Shown: positions 48,872-60,661, counted from the first letter of the stretch. The stretch is DNA of 64,000 bases from Misgurnus anguillicaudatus (GCF_027580225.2 NC_073346.2:5916001-5980000); one strand, 5' to 3'. Notes: a model not told the origin generated them from the sequence alone. A program made the numbers and translations.

Positions 48872-49127
48872 TGTATTTTCGAGACTATAAGTCGCACTTT
48901 TTTCATAGTTTGGTGGATTTTGGAACTTAATTTCATGTGCGACTTATACGTCAAAATTATTTCATATGAACCAAAAGAAACCATTACCGTCTACAGCTGC
49001 GAAAGTCCGCTCTATGCTAACTCTAAATAAACGCGAGGTGTAGTCTAGTGAGACTTATACTGTATATGTTTTTTCCTCTTCAAAACTCATTTTTTACTGA
49101 TGCGACTTATACTCAGGAGATACGGTA
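48872..49127. mobile_element. MITE of the GACTATAAGTCGCAC type
   Basis: TATTTTCGAGACTATAAGTC at the left faces GCGACTTATACTCAGGAGAT and then ACGGTA at the right. I recognise it as a common vertebrate/fish MITE family. The duplication is not resolved. Confidence 0.7.
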
Positions 49128-49931
49128 TTCATCTGCTATTTGCTTTCATAGACAAAATATTTTAATTTCTTCACTTCTCTGAGATTTTCAACATTTTAAT
49201 CATGTTCTTCATATTAAAGGATTAATTAATTATATCTGTAAAATGTAAAAATTCAACACTTTCAAGACGCACTACCACATTGTTGAACTGTGATGAGGGT
49301 TCAGAATTAATTTCATAATTTGTATATATGAAGAGTTTGGTTCCAAAACCCAATAAATCCATTTTGACTAATTTTGGTAAAAAAAATTCTGTACCAAGAA
49401 AGTGACAAGATGAAAACCCCTATTTTCTGTTACAAACTTTCACATAACATCTTTGGTTTATAATAACATTAATAATTCAAATCCATCATTTGATTTTCAA
49501 AGATTTAATATAAAAACTTTTTCAAAATGCTATAAATCTATTGAATCAATATGTAAATGTGCATTCATTTTTGTCATGTTATATTAATTTAGTTGACTAG
49601 TGGTATACACTGATTAAAAAAATAAACATTAATGGCATTAATCAAAACACTTACTTTGTCATATTAAGAACACTGTCATTGCTGCTGTCATCCTTGGGAC
49701 GTCGTCGCTGAACTTTTTTGACAGCAATCAGCTGTAAATGTTTTGGTTCTGCTCGATTTTCGTTGACTTCACGTAAAATAATGTAAAGTTTTTCATAAGA
49801 TCCTCTGGGGTCAATGTGTTAGCATGACAGAAGCTTGATGCGGTCCTGTGAGAACAAGCAACAGCCAGCATTTTTCCATCTCCCGAGTGCCTCTCACGTA
49901 AATGTTTAGATTTTGATGGTTTACGTTTCTT

Positions 49932-50650
49932 CGAAAGTTTGTTTTAAGAAAGCCAGTCTTTTACCTTACCAAGTTCCTCACATAATGTCCTTTGAATTAA
50001 TCCAACATCTTTGTCTGAAGCTAATAAGGCATCAGCATATAAAAACAAATTGCAATCACAAACAGCTTCTAAGTCATTTATATACAAAAGAAATAAAAGA
50101 GGACCTAAAACACTACCCTGAGGAACTCCAGTAATAATATTATTCTCTTCGGATAAAATCCCATCAATCTCTACCCTTTGTACTCTACCAGATAAATAAG
50201 ATTTTAACCAGGCAATCACGGAACTTGAAAAACCCATGACACTTAATTTATCAATTAAAACCGAATGATTCACAGTGTCAAAAGCTTTCTGGAGATCCAA
50301 GAGTATCATTCCACACATCCTACCTCTATCAATCTGTTTCCCTATTCTTACATACATATTGATACATCTGATTACTGATAATCTAGACAATAATTACCTG
50401 GATCATGTCTATTTCCTTTCTTATATAATGGTTTGATGTTGGCCAACTTCATAACGTCGGGGACAACACCCTCTGTTAAAGAGAGATTCACAATAAAAGT
50501 AACTGCTGGGGCTATAATATCTGCCGCATCTCTTAAGAATCTGGCTGGAATCCCATCTAACCCAGTTGCCTTAGTCACCTGAAGATCTTCTAACAATTTA
50601 GTAATTTCATCTACCGTAACTTCATTAAATGCAAATGAGTTAGGCAATAT
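49932..50650 (-). pseudogene. LINE reverse-transcriptase internal fragment (CR1/L2-type)
   Basis: On the minus strand the upstream frame (50372-50647) gives ITKLLEDLQVTKATGLDGIP and VMKLANIKPLYKKGNRHDPG then NY, the region before the RT fingers. The downstream frame (49944-50390) carries GMILLDLQKAFDTVNHSVLI, GVPQGSVLGPLLFLLYINDL and then FLYADALLASDKD. The catalytic YADD is changed to YADA. An internal deletion joins the two parts, removing the RPVS...-type segment. The fragment ends near VKDWLS*NKLS, so it has neither the 5' region nor the 3' tail of the LINE. Confidence 0.85.
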
Positions 50651-50906
50651 TTATTTTTGTTTGTTGATCACGAAGTACAAAGTAGATGAGGAAAACTAGG
50701 ATTCTGTGTGTATTCAAAGCGCCAACATTGTTGTTTACAATGTGTGGAATGGTGCGCTGTGATTGGTTAAGCGGTTTTATTGCATTCTGCAGAGGAGGAG
50801 GAGTGGCGTTTATCATGTTTTGGGAAAAAGGGAGAAAAGATAACAGAATAACACGGCTGATATTGGATTTTGCGCAAAGTTAAAAATTAACTTTTTAATA
50901 CTGACC

Positions 50907-50990
50907 TGCATCTATTCATGTAAAGCTGCTTTGAAACAATTAACAATTGTGAAAAGCGCTATATAAATAAAATTTAATTGAATTGAACTG
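50907..50990 (+). repeat. LINE-type 3' tail (GCGCTATATAAATAAAATT)
   Basis: TGTAAAGCTGCTTTGAAACA and AAAGCGCTATATAAATAAAA, followed by TTGAATTGAA-type repeats, are the usual tail of fish L2/CR1-like LINEs. It interrupts the MITE B copy exactly between CTGACCTG and CTGATACAATACTG, sequences that are joined in copy A. Confidence 0.75.
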
Positions 50991-51050
50991 ATACAATACT
51001 GATTTTGGCCATAACTCATTTTTATATCGCGCCTTTTTTAGTTTTCTAGA

Positions 51051-52601
51051 TTCACCCCTAGAGACGGGGAGGAATCACATGTGCTCTGAGGGCAAATATG
51101 TGTTTCTGTAATATATATTTGATAGAAATATATTTTTATTATAGTTTTTTAAATTTTATGCTTACAGTGCAATGAAATGAAATGTGAATATAAACGTAAT
51201 GCTTTTAAAAAGTAGCATCTGCCAATATGTTCCTATTTTGACTTTTTTAATGTCTGTTCACACTGTGCCCCTATAAAAAACTGTGGTACATGATGCCCCT
51301 GTGAGGCTGGATGAGGAAAGCTCTGAAAATTACAGTGTGTCAGTGGGAGTGAGAGAGAGAAAACGACTGGATTTTGGTGTCAAGTCTAATGCACTGTTAA
51401 TGTCCCTGTCAGAGTAGATGTATTAAGCCTCATAATGTCTTTGAATCAATAATAAGTCTGTGTTCTTTTCTCATTTTGCTGTATTAATGGCATTGCTCAG
51501 AGGGTTTGCGTGTCATTGAAGAAACAGAGGTCATCGTGTTGTGCCGGCCGCAGCCTGTTCACACAAACGTGGACGCGTCTCAGTATCTGCACGTCCACGC
51601 GATATGGCTACCGTCCACTCGAGTTAAGGCAGAGTAATGGTTAATCAGCAATGTCTGCCGCGGCCGGTGGAAGGCAGAGCCGGCTTTTGCTTAGCGCGCA
51701 GGGAAATAATCTCTCTTCAGCGGCCCTTAATCAGCCTTGATCAGAGAGCCGATGTGCTGCCATCTCGAATTCAACCTCTGAACGTGAGCGCCTGCCCCCT
51801 CCTCACTTTAGCTTACGCTCTGCGAACACAGCGTTAATACTCTGTGACACCTCAAAGCAAACCTTAGCGTTTCAATTAGAGTCTCCGCCGGGCCTTGAAG
51901 AACGCAGGCACTCTCTTTCTTCTGTATTTCTCTGCTTTACCTATTTACGCTTGTGTATTTACTGATTTGTCACGATGATGCGTTTTCAACAGTCAGTGAA
52001 TAGTGTGTGATATTCGTAGACAACTGAAACAGAACAGCTTTAAATTTGTACCTGAAAAGAATGCATCAACCTACCAGTGTTGTCAAGGTCAACCTTCATC
52101 TATTGATCTATTGTATGATGCTAGTAAGGGACATAAGTAATGAATTCAAAATAATTACACTAAGATTAAAGAGTAAATGTTGACACCTATAGCCAATAGG
52201 CTGTCATAATTACCTTAGACATACTGCCAAATGGTCTCTGGCACTGATGGGATGTCTGAAAGTCTTTTTAACAATGTCCAGGATGCCTTGAAATTGTAGC
52301 TAACTCATACAAAAGTATGAAAACAATAGTTTTCAAAGATGACAGCTCACTCAATAGAGTAACGACAATTTTTGGAGGATTTTGTGTACCCATACGCATC
52401 TTTTTTTGTGACACATAAAGCAGTAGCGGGTCACCAATATTCATGTTGATTGATGCGCGTGATACTGTGGTGCGCAAGCTTAGAATTAACCTATAGTTGT
52501 TGTTATCGCCCGGGGAGGTGGACGCTAACATAGTTATCGTTATAGTTATCATTATAATGTGATCAGCCCCTATGTGCTGGGCAATATACTGGTTCTAACA
52601 G
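51051..52601. other. Intronic stretch, candidate conserved island at 51520-51920
   Basis: 51520-51920 is GC-rich and non-repetitive. It has long stretches that differ from every repeat family in the window. The 66-codon frame at 51637 has no recognised domain and no splice context in the ASCC3 frame. It could be regulatory or simply unique intron. Confidence 0.35.
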
Positions 52602-52713
52602 TTAAAGGAACAGTATGTGAGAAATTTATATCAATTAATCATAAAATGGCCCTGAAATAATTAAAGAAATAATTTTCATTTTAAATACTTATATCACTGA
52701 CAACAGTGGTCTG

Positions 52714-53285
52714 GGGCCTCATTTATAAACGTTGCGTAGGCACAAAAGAAGGCGTACGCCACTCTCTACGCAATACTTGTTATTTATAAAAAGCAAACTT
52801 TACGGGAAAAAGTGCTGTCCATCACGCAAGCTCTGACCCAGGCGTACGCACAAAAACGGGTGAAATGAGAAATGGCGACACTGTCGGCAGATGGAAGAAA
52901 CACGTGAAAGTGAAAATGACAACACTGCCTCTCATAAATAACATGAAGACTTCACAAAGCAAGTCTTAAAATTACACAATTAACAGCCTACACGAACACC
53001 CTTTTGATCGATCAGCAGTGAAACAACAAAAAAATCAATCGATATTTACAACAGAAATTCAAATGAACACATATTTGCTAAAAGAAAAGTGAAATATGTT
53101 CTGCAATAATATTGTCATGCTGTGCAATTCATCCTCATAAAGAATATAATAATGTACAAAACTGATATTCTCGTCAATGTGTCCGTCTGGCGGAGCAGAT
53201 ATAGATGCAATTACATAGACAGATAGATAGATAGATAATTAAGGAGACAGATAGATAGACAGATAGATAGACAGATAGATAGACG

Positions 53286-53374
<89 letters not shown>

Positions 53375-53419
53375 ATTAGATAAAAGTTTTAGATAGATAA
53401 ACTTTTATAAATTAGGCCC
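52714..53419. mobile_element. MITE with CTG duplication and a GATA microsatellite
   Basis: GGGCCTCATTTATAAAC is mirrored by TTTATAAATTAGGCCC. CTG lies at 52711-52713 and 53420-53422. GCGTACGCC and GGCGTACGCAC blocks near the left end are typical of this fish family. A (GATA)n run of about 155 bp fills 53217-53373. Confidence 0.82.
53217..53373. repeat. (GATA)n microsatellite
   Basis: GATA tetranucleotide run, with a few GACA units at its left, inside the MITE. Confidence 0.97.
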
Positions 53420-53549
53420 CTGGCCAGGATATTGTCATTTAAAAGTGGAGTTGCAGCCCTCAACTGATGTTTATGTTGTCATGTTGTGTATTGGCCACCA
53501 GTTGTGTGATTGCAGTACCAGTTTTAGCCACAAGTTTTGTGATTGCAAT

Positions 53550-54168
53550 CAGGGCTTGACATTTTTTGTTTTAGTTCAACTTTAGTTACCAGCTACTCAT
53601 TATTTTCACTGGCCACAATTTTGTTGCTGGTAAAATACATTTTATATAATTAAACTTGACTTTGGTATCCTAAAATGACTTTAATTTGAGCAAATGTACT
53701 TGGTTTAGCTAAATTAGATGCAGATTGAATTTCAAATGCTGATCACCCAAATTAAGACAACATTTATTAGCATTTGATAACATTTTTATCTCTTCAATCA
53801 CTTCCATGCAATTTTTTATCTTTCCCGAAGTGTAGTATAAGCGCTCAGACTGCACCCCGTGCATTCACAAATTCACCAGCTCTCGGGCACTCTCTGGAAG
53901 GTGGAGCTTTGGTCCGCAACGCTCTGCTGATCGCGCGCCCGTCTCAACAAATGGTCTCTGTGCGTTGCGTGCAGAGTGCTCATGGGAGTTGTAGTTTCCC
54001 AGTGTCGCATTGCGCATTGTTTATCATTTCACATAACTTTTAAGAAAACTACAATTAAAACATTTATATTTAACCAGCCAAAGTGGCTAGTGGGATTGGC
54101 TGTCTTACCCGCCACAGCCGAAATCTACCCACATTTGGCGGGTTGGCGGGTGTTAATGTCAAGCCCTG
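53550..54168. mobile_element. hAT-type MITE (CAGGGCTTGACATT ends)
   Basis: CAGGGCTTGACATTTTTTG is mirrored by AATGTCAAGCCCTG. A perfect 8-bp duplication, ATTGCAAT, lies at 53542-53549 and 54169-54176. Confidence 0.93.
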
Positions 54169-55050
54169 ATTGCAATACCAGTTTTGGCCACAATCCTACA
54201 TACTGTTCCTTTACAGTAACTGGTTTCAATGAAACACGCGGTATGAATAAAAAGAATTACTCGAGGTTCAGTGTGTGTCACGGTTTTAGGGTCACGGTTT
54301 CAGTACATTTCAGTGTTTGTGTGTGTTTATGTGGAGAAAAAGGCTACTGTCAAATTCAATAGAAATTTTTTTTTTATTTATTTGGTTACAAACACCTAAC
54401 GCTTTGTTCACAACAGGCTTCTTTACAAAAATAGAACCTAAGCCGTTTTTAACCTCTTAAGAACTTAAGAGTACTTGCATTATTATACTACATGTACCAA
54501 TATACAGTAACTTCAAAATGAACATACAATAGCTTAGAACACTGGGTTACTTTTTATATTCTATGCCACTATCTTCAAGTTTTTTCAAAAGAAGATCAGT
54601 TTGTTAACATTTAAAAGCAGAAGGCAATGTATGCTGTTTGGGTCTCACATGCAATCACGTGCTATTAACAAAACCCTGGTGATGACGGCGCAAGCGACTC
54701 GTCATATTAGATGTATTGTTTTGAGCATACGGCACTCTCGTTGTGCGAATTATACAGTTTTGTCCATGTTTTCTTGAGCATCGCTGCTGCAGTTGACTTA
54801 AAGCGTCATGAAACCCTGCTGTTTCAGCTCCAGTCTACCTCACTATCATTTTGAAAAATGCAACTTAAAGGCGGAGTCCACGATGTTTGAAAAACGCTTT
54901 GGAAAAGGAGACGGGCCGACTACTAAAACACACTTATAGCCAATCAGCAGTAAGGAGCGTGTCTACTAACCGACATCCTTGCCGGGTTGCGTATGTGTGG
55001 GGCGGGTCTATCAACCAAAGATCCAGATTCTATTGGGGTAGGGGCGTGTT

Positions 55051-55235
55051 CCCTTTCAGTCGGTCACTACGACGTCACGTCGTGACCGACGAATTGGGAA
55101 CTCGCTTAGAGAGACCAATCTGCTTCGTATACTACTAAAACGCCAATGAACTTGGCATTGAGATATTTGCATAATGCTGGCGCCGCCCCGCCAGGTGCGT
55201 ATATAAGGCGCACGTGCAAATAGGGAAATCAGCTT
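55051..55235. repeat. DIRS left terminal repeat
   Basis: It begins CCCTTTCAGTCGGTCACTAC. The outer 20 bp are unique to this end. From 55071 onward it is the inverse of 60451-60612, with about two differences that I can see in some 165 bp. It contains a TATATAAGGCGCAC stretch that could serve as a TATA-like promoter element. Confidence 0.9.
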
Positions 55236-55789
55236 TTTCGCTTCAAAAGCCGGCTTTATCTGACTGAGAAGCTACTATCTGCTCTTCTGGGAACGGTTGC
55301 TGAAGTTGATTGACAAGCAGTACTAACACAGCGGACGCTCGCAGTATTCCACTGCTCTGCATATTTTTTGTTTTGAGTTTAGTGTGTGCGTTGCCTTTCC
55401 CTGTGCGCATCATCAGCTGAGCACCTAAAGAGTGATTTCCCTAAAAGAGTGATACGTGAGAGCTCTGTGTCTTTTTAAAGACAGCCACTCTCTCGTATAT
55501 TCGGAGATCGGCGTCCTTTTCAGGATTGCTTTTCGTCCGTGCGATCTTTGATGTGAGAGGTATAAGGGTTCCAGTTACGGTCACGAGCGCTGTCTTCATG
55601 CTTGGGCATCAAGCACTCTGAGGCTGCGCTCGTGGAGAGTTTTTGTTCTCTCTGTGAGAGCATAACCCTCTTGGATTGCGGAGACGACTGACGTTTCTAC
55701 GGGAATGCTGTCCGCATCTTTGCAGTGCTGACACCGCCATGGTGCGGCTGTCAAGCGCTCGCATGACGCTCTTCGCATCACTACGCTGA

Positions 55790-56460
55790 GGAGGATGGAG
55801 GATGCGTCCTCCGCCTACCGGCCTTTCATCCTCAGCCGGTTGAGGTTCCGGTGGAGACGGCAGAGTCGTGTTCTACGATGTCTGCCGAATCCATGGGACC
55901 TCCTTCTGGTCCCGTTCACTTCTGCAGCATCAGAGGGGTGTCCAATTTCCTCCGAAGTGGAGTCGTTCTGGAGATGGCGGCCGTGCCCGCTCGAGCGGTG
56001 GAAACGGTGAGTTGGAGAGGTTAACCCCTCTCCGCCCAAACTGTACCGCCCACGTGATTGGTATTTCGGAGCTGCTCGGGCCTCTCGGTCCTCTGCTCCT
56101 GTGCCTTTCTTCCCGACGGCACGAAGAGCTGACGTGATTTGCGGCCATCCGGCCGTTCAGCTTCAGCTTTCACCCCTCACCTCCCTCACCAAGGGAGCCG
56201 CTAAGGGCAGGGACCCTTCAGTGGAGCGGGGGGTTGCGATGCAGCTGCGTTCCTGGAGGGACCACCCAACCCTTCCCTCCCGTGTTTGTAGACAGTCGTC
56301 CGGTTACGGGCGCTGTCCATCAGGCATGCGGAGAGGCGGCTTCAGCCCTGCACGCAATAACGTTGCTACGGGTTCACCAAGGATTTGCGTCAGCAGCTCG
56401 CCTCGCCCGTTTAGCCGCTTCCCGTGAAATCGGGAGTTTAAGTGGCCAGTAAGCGGGCGA
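55790..56460 (+). pseudogene. DIRS Gag-like region, broken
   Basis: No single frame spans it. The best trace combines the frame around 56235-56290 (RSWRDHPTLPSRVCRQSS) with the frame at 56315-56450 (HQACGEAASALHAITLLRVH). GQAASALHAMALLQVH-like sequence is characteristic of the Gag ORF of fish DIRS elements. The many overlapping frames between 55600 and 57080 are by-products of GC-rich, CpG-rich sequence. Confidence 0.55.
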
Positions 56461-57099
56461 CCTGGATTGGCAGAGGATCACTCTTCAGGAGACGGTGATT
56501 CGCTCCTTCCCCCGATAGAGGGTCGGGTGGAAAATTCTTGGTTTGCATATGTTCACCGGCTGTTTAGCCGGTACCCACTAACCACACATAGAGTGCATTC
56601 CTCTTCCCTCTCCAGGTCTCCAGAGGATCGAGAGAGCCGTGAGCGGGCATACACCAGCTCACCCTACCTCTCCTCTGTCGCCAGCGGGTGTTCTGAGGAG
56701 TCCGAGCCCTCCACTAAGGAGACCGGACCACCAGCACCCTCATCGGAGTCTGCGCTCTCCGCAGAGGAGACCAGACGACCGTCACCTTCAGCGGGCTCAG
56801 GTCAGTGTCACACACACATACTGTAGATGCTTATGCTGTCACGGCAGACGCACCGGCAGTCTCACCTGTCTCGCTTCGCTGCCCCATCGCGGGTACTTTG
56901 GTAGTGTCGTTAATTCTCCTCGTACGGTGCCTGGGTGCTTGGCTTCAGTTCCCAGCCCGTTCGTTGAGTTTTACGCACGATCCGCCTCGGTTACGAAATA
57001 CAATTACCGGCACAACCCCAAAATTCTCGGGCTTTCGTTTCACTATGTGAAAGTGTCCGATGCACATGTACTGCGTGCATAAGTCGATATCCTGCTGGC

Positions 57100-58500
57100 G
57101 AAGGATGTTCGAGCCGGTCCCTCTTACCGAGATGATGATATGATGATAGGGTTTTTCCAGCCTTTATCTCATAGTACCCAAAATACGCGGTGGGTTACGA
57201 TCGATTTGATTTACACACCGGCTCTACAAAGGTGGTCTTTTTTTGGATGATAACGCCGAGGCTCGTATTTCAATATTCAGATCGGTTGCAGCCTTAGACC
57301 TGTAAGACGTGTACTTTTGTGTCCATTTCCCCTCGCCTTAGACCGTTTTTTCGCTCTGCGTCGTGGGGTGGGCATATTAATATTAAGTACACCATTCGAG
57401 CTGTCTCTCTCTCTCCGTGTCTCCATGAAAGTGCTAGTCACGGCATTAAAACATCAGAGAAAGAGCGTTGTTCGCATTCTGCTTTTATTTACGTTGACTT
57501 ATAATAGCCCGTTCTTGGCAGACGTGCGCGAACACAGAGAGTTAATGCTTCGGCATCTCGCTCGTTTAAGTCATCAGGTCGACTGGGAAAGAGCAACTTT
57601 GCCCCGTGCAGAGGATCCTTTTTTTTCAGTATGGAATTAGACTCGATCAACTAATTGGCGTGTTTTACAAGAGCGCGCAACTAGTCAGTTCTGACTTGCC
57701 TCGGTTTAATTCGAGGGAAGTACGCGGTCCCTCTGATACAATTTCAGAAGCTCCTGGACATATGACAGCATGCTGCAGCCGTGACACTGCTCGAGCTGCG
57801 TCATATGAGACCGCTTCAGCGTTGGCTTTACGATCGAGTCTCGAGGAGAGCGTGGCGCACTGGCATACGTTGTGTAAACACTACACCTGCGTGTCATTTA
57901 AATTTCCCCGTAGTAGACCCAGCATTTCTGATAGCAAGATATGCCTCTGAGGGGTCTCCTGGCATTCTGTAGCATGCGATGCCCTAAGCACGGGATGATC
58001 AGCCACGTATGATTGGCTTGCAGTCTCTGGGGTGTGCATAGCACCCCAACTGCCGCGAGCGGTGCGCTGTATATCTGGGACTTGTACGCTCTGCTATGGA
58101 GATGCGAGGGAAGGATGTATTTGTCGACACCGATAACATTGCGACTGTTGCGTTATTTACCGTTAAGGCGGTTTTGCGCTCTCGTCACCTGTCGCATCTC
58201 GCTCGTCATCTCCTCCTTTGGAGTCAGAAGCATCTGAGGTCTCTTCGTGCCATTTACATCCCGGGTTCGCTCAATACAGCGGTACGCGCTTCCCGAGCTG
58301 CGCCCCCGACGAATGGCGACTCCACCCCCAGACGGTCCAGCTAATTTGGAAGAAGTTCGGTTGTGCGTAGATAGATCTGTTTGCGTCGCCGGACGATACC
58401 CACTGTCGCCTATTTTATTCACTAACCGAGGGCAGCCTCGGCGTGGATGCGTTGGCACACAGCTGGCCGCGGGGGGTGCGTAATACGCATTTCTTCCAGT
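57100..58500 (+). pseudogene. DIRS reverse transcriptase / RNase H region, broken
   Basis: The frame at 57317-57640 contains TPFELSLSLRVSMKVLVTAL and later DVREHRELMLRHLARLSHQV then DWERA, which align with the palm and thumb of DIRS RT. The YLDD box that should lie between them is replaced by unrelated residues (LLLFTLTYNSPFLA), so the polymerase is dead. The next frames give LLELRHMRPLQRWLYDRVSR (57784 on). From 58096 there is VFVDTDNIATVALF, then LRSRHLSHLARHLLLWSQKH and LRAIYIPGSLNTA. The TDN segment and following helices are the RNase H core. After a further shift, VDLFASPDDTHC-like sequence follows at about 58370-58410. Confidence 0.8.
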
Positions 58501-58649
58501 GAGCTTTATTGCGCAGACACTGTGCAAAGTCAGGCAGGACGAGGATAACCTTTTATTAATCGTCCGTACTGGACGACCAAGAATTGGTTTCATAGTTAAT
58601 GCTCCTCGCGACAGCCCTCCCTGACGGATTCCCCTGAGGAAGGACTATC

Positions 58650-59784
58650 TTTCTCAAGGAAGGGGCACATTTGGCACTCGCGCCCCGACCTGTGGATCTC
58701 CATGTATGGTCATTGAGCGCGCGCAAGGTTTAGGTGATTTATCGCAAGCGGTATCTAACACCATCGACGCGGTTCGAGCACCGTCCACAAGACGGGCTTA
58801 CGCGCTTAATGAAACCTTTTCGTCACCCGGTGCTCTTCGCAACGCGAGGACCCCAGAGAATGCCCTTTAACATTATGCTTTTATATCTTTAACATAGGTT
58901 AGATGGTAGGCTGTCCCTCCGCCATTTAAGTTGATATCGCCGCTATTTCTGCTCATCACTCACTTATCTACGGCAGATCAGTTGGCCAGCATGATTTAAT
59001 TATTACATTTGAAGAGGCGCTCGCAGGCTAAACCCCTCGCGCCCTCCCTCTTTACTCCTGAGACCTGTCCATGGTGCTGAAGCCTTCTGGTCTCATATTT
59101 TAGCCTTTGCAGTCTGTGAGTCTGAAGTTTTTTTTTTTTTTTTTTTATCAATGAAAACTCTGACCCTGATAGCATTGGCCTCCATGAAGAGAGTAGGGGA
59201 TTTACATGCATTCTCTGTTGACGATTCGTGCTTTTAGTTTGGTCCTGCTGTCTCACTGAAGACCCAGACCAGGCTACGTGCCCAAAGTTCCCACCACTCC
59301 CTTCAGAGATAAGGTGGTGAGCTTGCAAGCATTGCCTTTGGAGCAGGCAAACCCAACCGAGGCTTTGTTGTGCCCCGTACGCGCACTGCGATTCTACGTG
59401 GACCGCACGCAAAGCTTCAGGACCTCAGACCAGCTCTTTGTTTGTTATGGTGGCCAGCAGAAAGGGGAAGCTGTCACTAAGCAGAGGATGTCTCATTGGA
59501 TAGTTCATACTATCGCCCTAGCTTACAATTTGCAGGGCATTCCTTGCCCCTTTAATTTGAGAGCGCATTCCACACGGAGTGTTGCCTCATCTTGGGCATT
59601 AGCTCGTGGTTCCTCGCTAACAGACATCTGTAGAGCTGCTGGTTGGGCGACACCTAATACGTTCATTAGATTTTACAATGTTCGTATCGAGCCTGTATCC
59701 TCTCGTGTTCTGTCCTCACCAGGGAGGGCACGGAGGGCAGACTCGCAAGTCGGCTTGCAGCCTCCGACTGAGGCTCCAAATTGA
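58650..59784 (+). pseudogene. DIRS tyrosine recombinase, broken upstream, intact 3' part
   Basis: The last 168 codons (59278-59784) are open and contain FNLRAHSTRSVASSWALARG, SLTDICRAAGWATPNTFIRF and YNVRIEPVSSRV. These carry HxxR and the nucleophile Tyr in the order expected for a tyrosine recombinase. The first catalytic Arg is recognisable upstream in ASMKRVGDLHAFSVDD (about 59188-59235). It is separated from the main frame by a TAG stop at about 59236 and a one-base shift just before 59278. A poly-T run at 59129-59146 also breaks the upstream part. The catalytic residues survive, but no single protein can be made. Confidence 0.88.
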
Positions 59785-60280
59785 GTTTCAGTATGGAAGG
59801 CTAACAGAGCAAAAATGCGTAATGGTTTGATTTGCTCTCTCCACTGCCTTGACAGCCTTTGTTGCGGAGCATTGGCTGTCAGCCTTTCACTAGTTGTATT
59901 CTTACGAACCTACGTGTTTGGCCAGGGCCCACATTGTGTCCCATCGGGTTCCTTTGTGAGTATTATTCCGTGGGGTTAATCCTACCAGCCCACGTTTCCC
60001 TTAGCAGAGCACTGCTTTGCTTACACAGCCACGGCTGTCATTTTTACCTCAACTACGGTTGACTTTCGCCCACCATTAGCCCTTAACGGGGCGGTGGCTT
60101 CCGCAGCATCCCTATACCGCTCAGATAGGGCGCTTCCCAGTCGCTGGCACTACTGTGGGGTTTAAGGAACATCTAGTGCCCGGCCTTCTGCCTTATTTTC
60201 TCCATTTCCCGAGGGAACTTGGAGGGCTTTGCAGACACTGGAAGAGGTCAGCCCCTAGTGGCGTTTTGGTAGGGATTCCC

Positions 60281-60385
60281 AATTCGTCGGTCACGACGTG
60301 ACGTCGTAGTGACCGACTGAAAGGGAACGTCTCGGTTACGGATGTAACCCTCGTTCCCTGAAGAAGGGAACGGAGACGTCACGTC
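60281..60385. repeat. DIRS internal complementary region
   Basis: 60281-60325 is the exact complement of the left terminus (55051-55095). 60326-60328 is AAC, the complement of GTT. 60329-60385 is the complement of the right terminus (60605-60661) with one mismatch. In DIRS biology this region bridges the two ends of the linear copy into a circle. Confidence 0.92.
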
Positions 60386-60450
60386 CCGTCGCCACAGGTG
60401 CTGCCAACTGCTGTTTAGGCCGGTCACCTTCCGGCTTTCTCAGCGAACAG

Positions 60451-60661
60451 AAGCTGATTTCCCTATTTGCACGTGCGCCTTATATACGCACCTGGCGGGG
60501 CGGTGCCAGCATTATGCAAATATCTCAATGCCAAGTTCATTAGCGTTTTAGTAGTATACGAAGCAGATTGGTCTCTCTAAGCGAGTTCCCAATTCGTCGG
60601 TCACGACGTGACGTCTCCGTTCCCTCCTTCAGGGAACGAGGGTTACATCCGTAACCGAGAC
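60451..60661. repeat. DIRS right terminal repeat
   Basis: It is the inverse of the left terminus over 60451-60612, followed by about 50 bp unique to this end (ending GTTACATCCGTAACCGAGAC). The last part contains short palindromes (GGGAACGAGG, CGTTCCCT). Confidence 0.9.

Larger units (their letters stand above)
49326..51050. mobile_element. Palindromic MITE, copy B (GAAGAGTTTGGTT family), with insertions
   Basis: It is collinear with 5418-6070 before and after two interruptions, a LINE piece (49932-50650) and a LINE-type tail (50907-50990). The left end, ATATGAAGAGTTTGGTTCC, is intact. The right terminal repeat is missing. Confidence 0.78.
52602..54217. mobile_element. TTAA-family MITE (AGGAACAGTATGT), copy 2, split twice
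   Basis: It starts with TTAA (52602-52605) and ends TACTGTTCCT followed by TTAC. With the two inner elements removed, it is collinear with 13570-13865. It hosts 52714-53419 and 53550-54168. Confidence 0.88.

Noticed and set aside
51637..51837. 66-codon frame in a GC-rich island
   Set aside because: No domain and no ASCC3 match. The composition alone explains the open frame.
53217..53373. Regularly spaced repeats considered as a CRISPR-like array
   Set aside because: It is a simple GATA tetranucleotide array without spacers, in a vertebrate intron.
55590..57080. Many overlapping open frames on both strands
   Set aside because: The region is GC-rich DIRS sequence. Only short parts resemble Gag, and the other frames are shadows.
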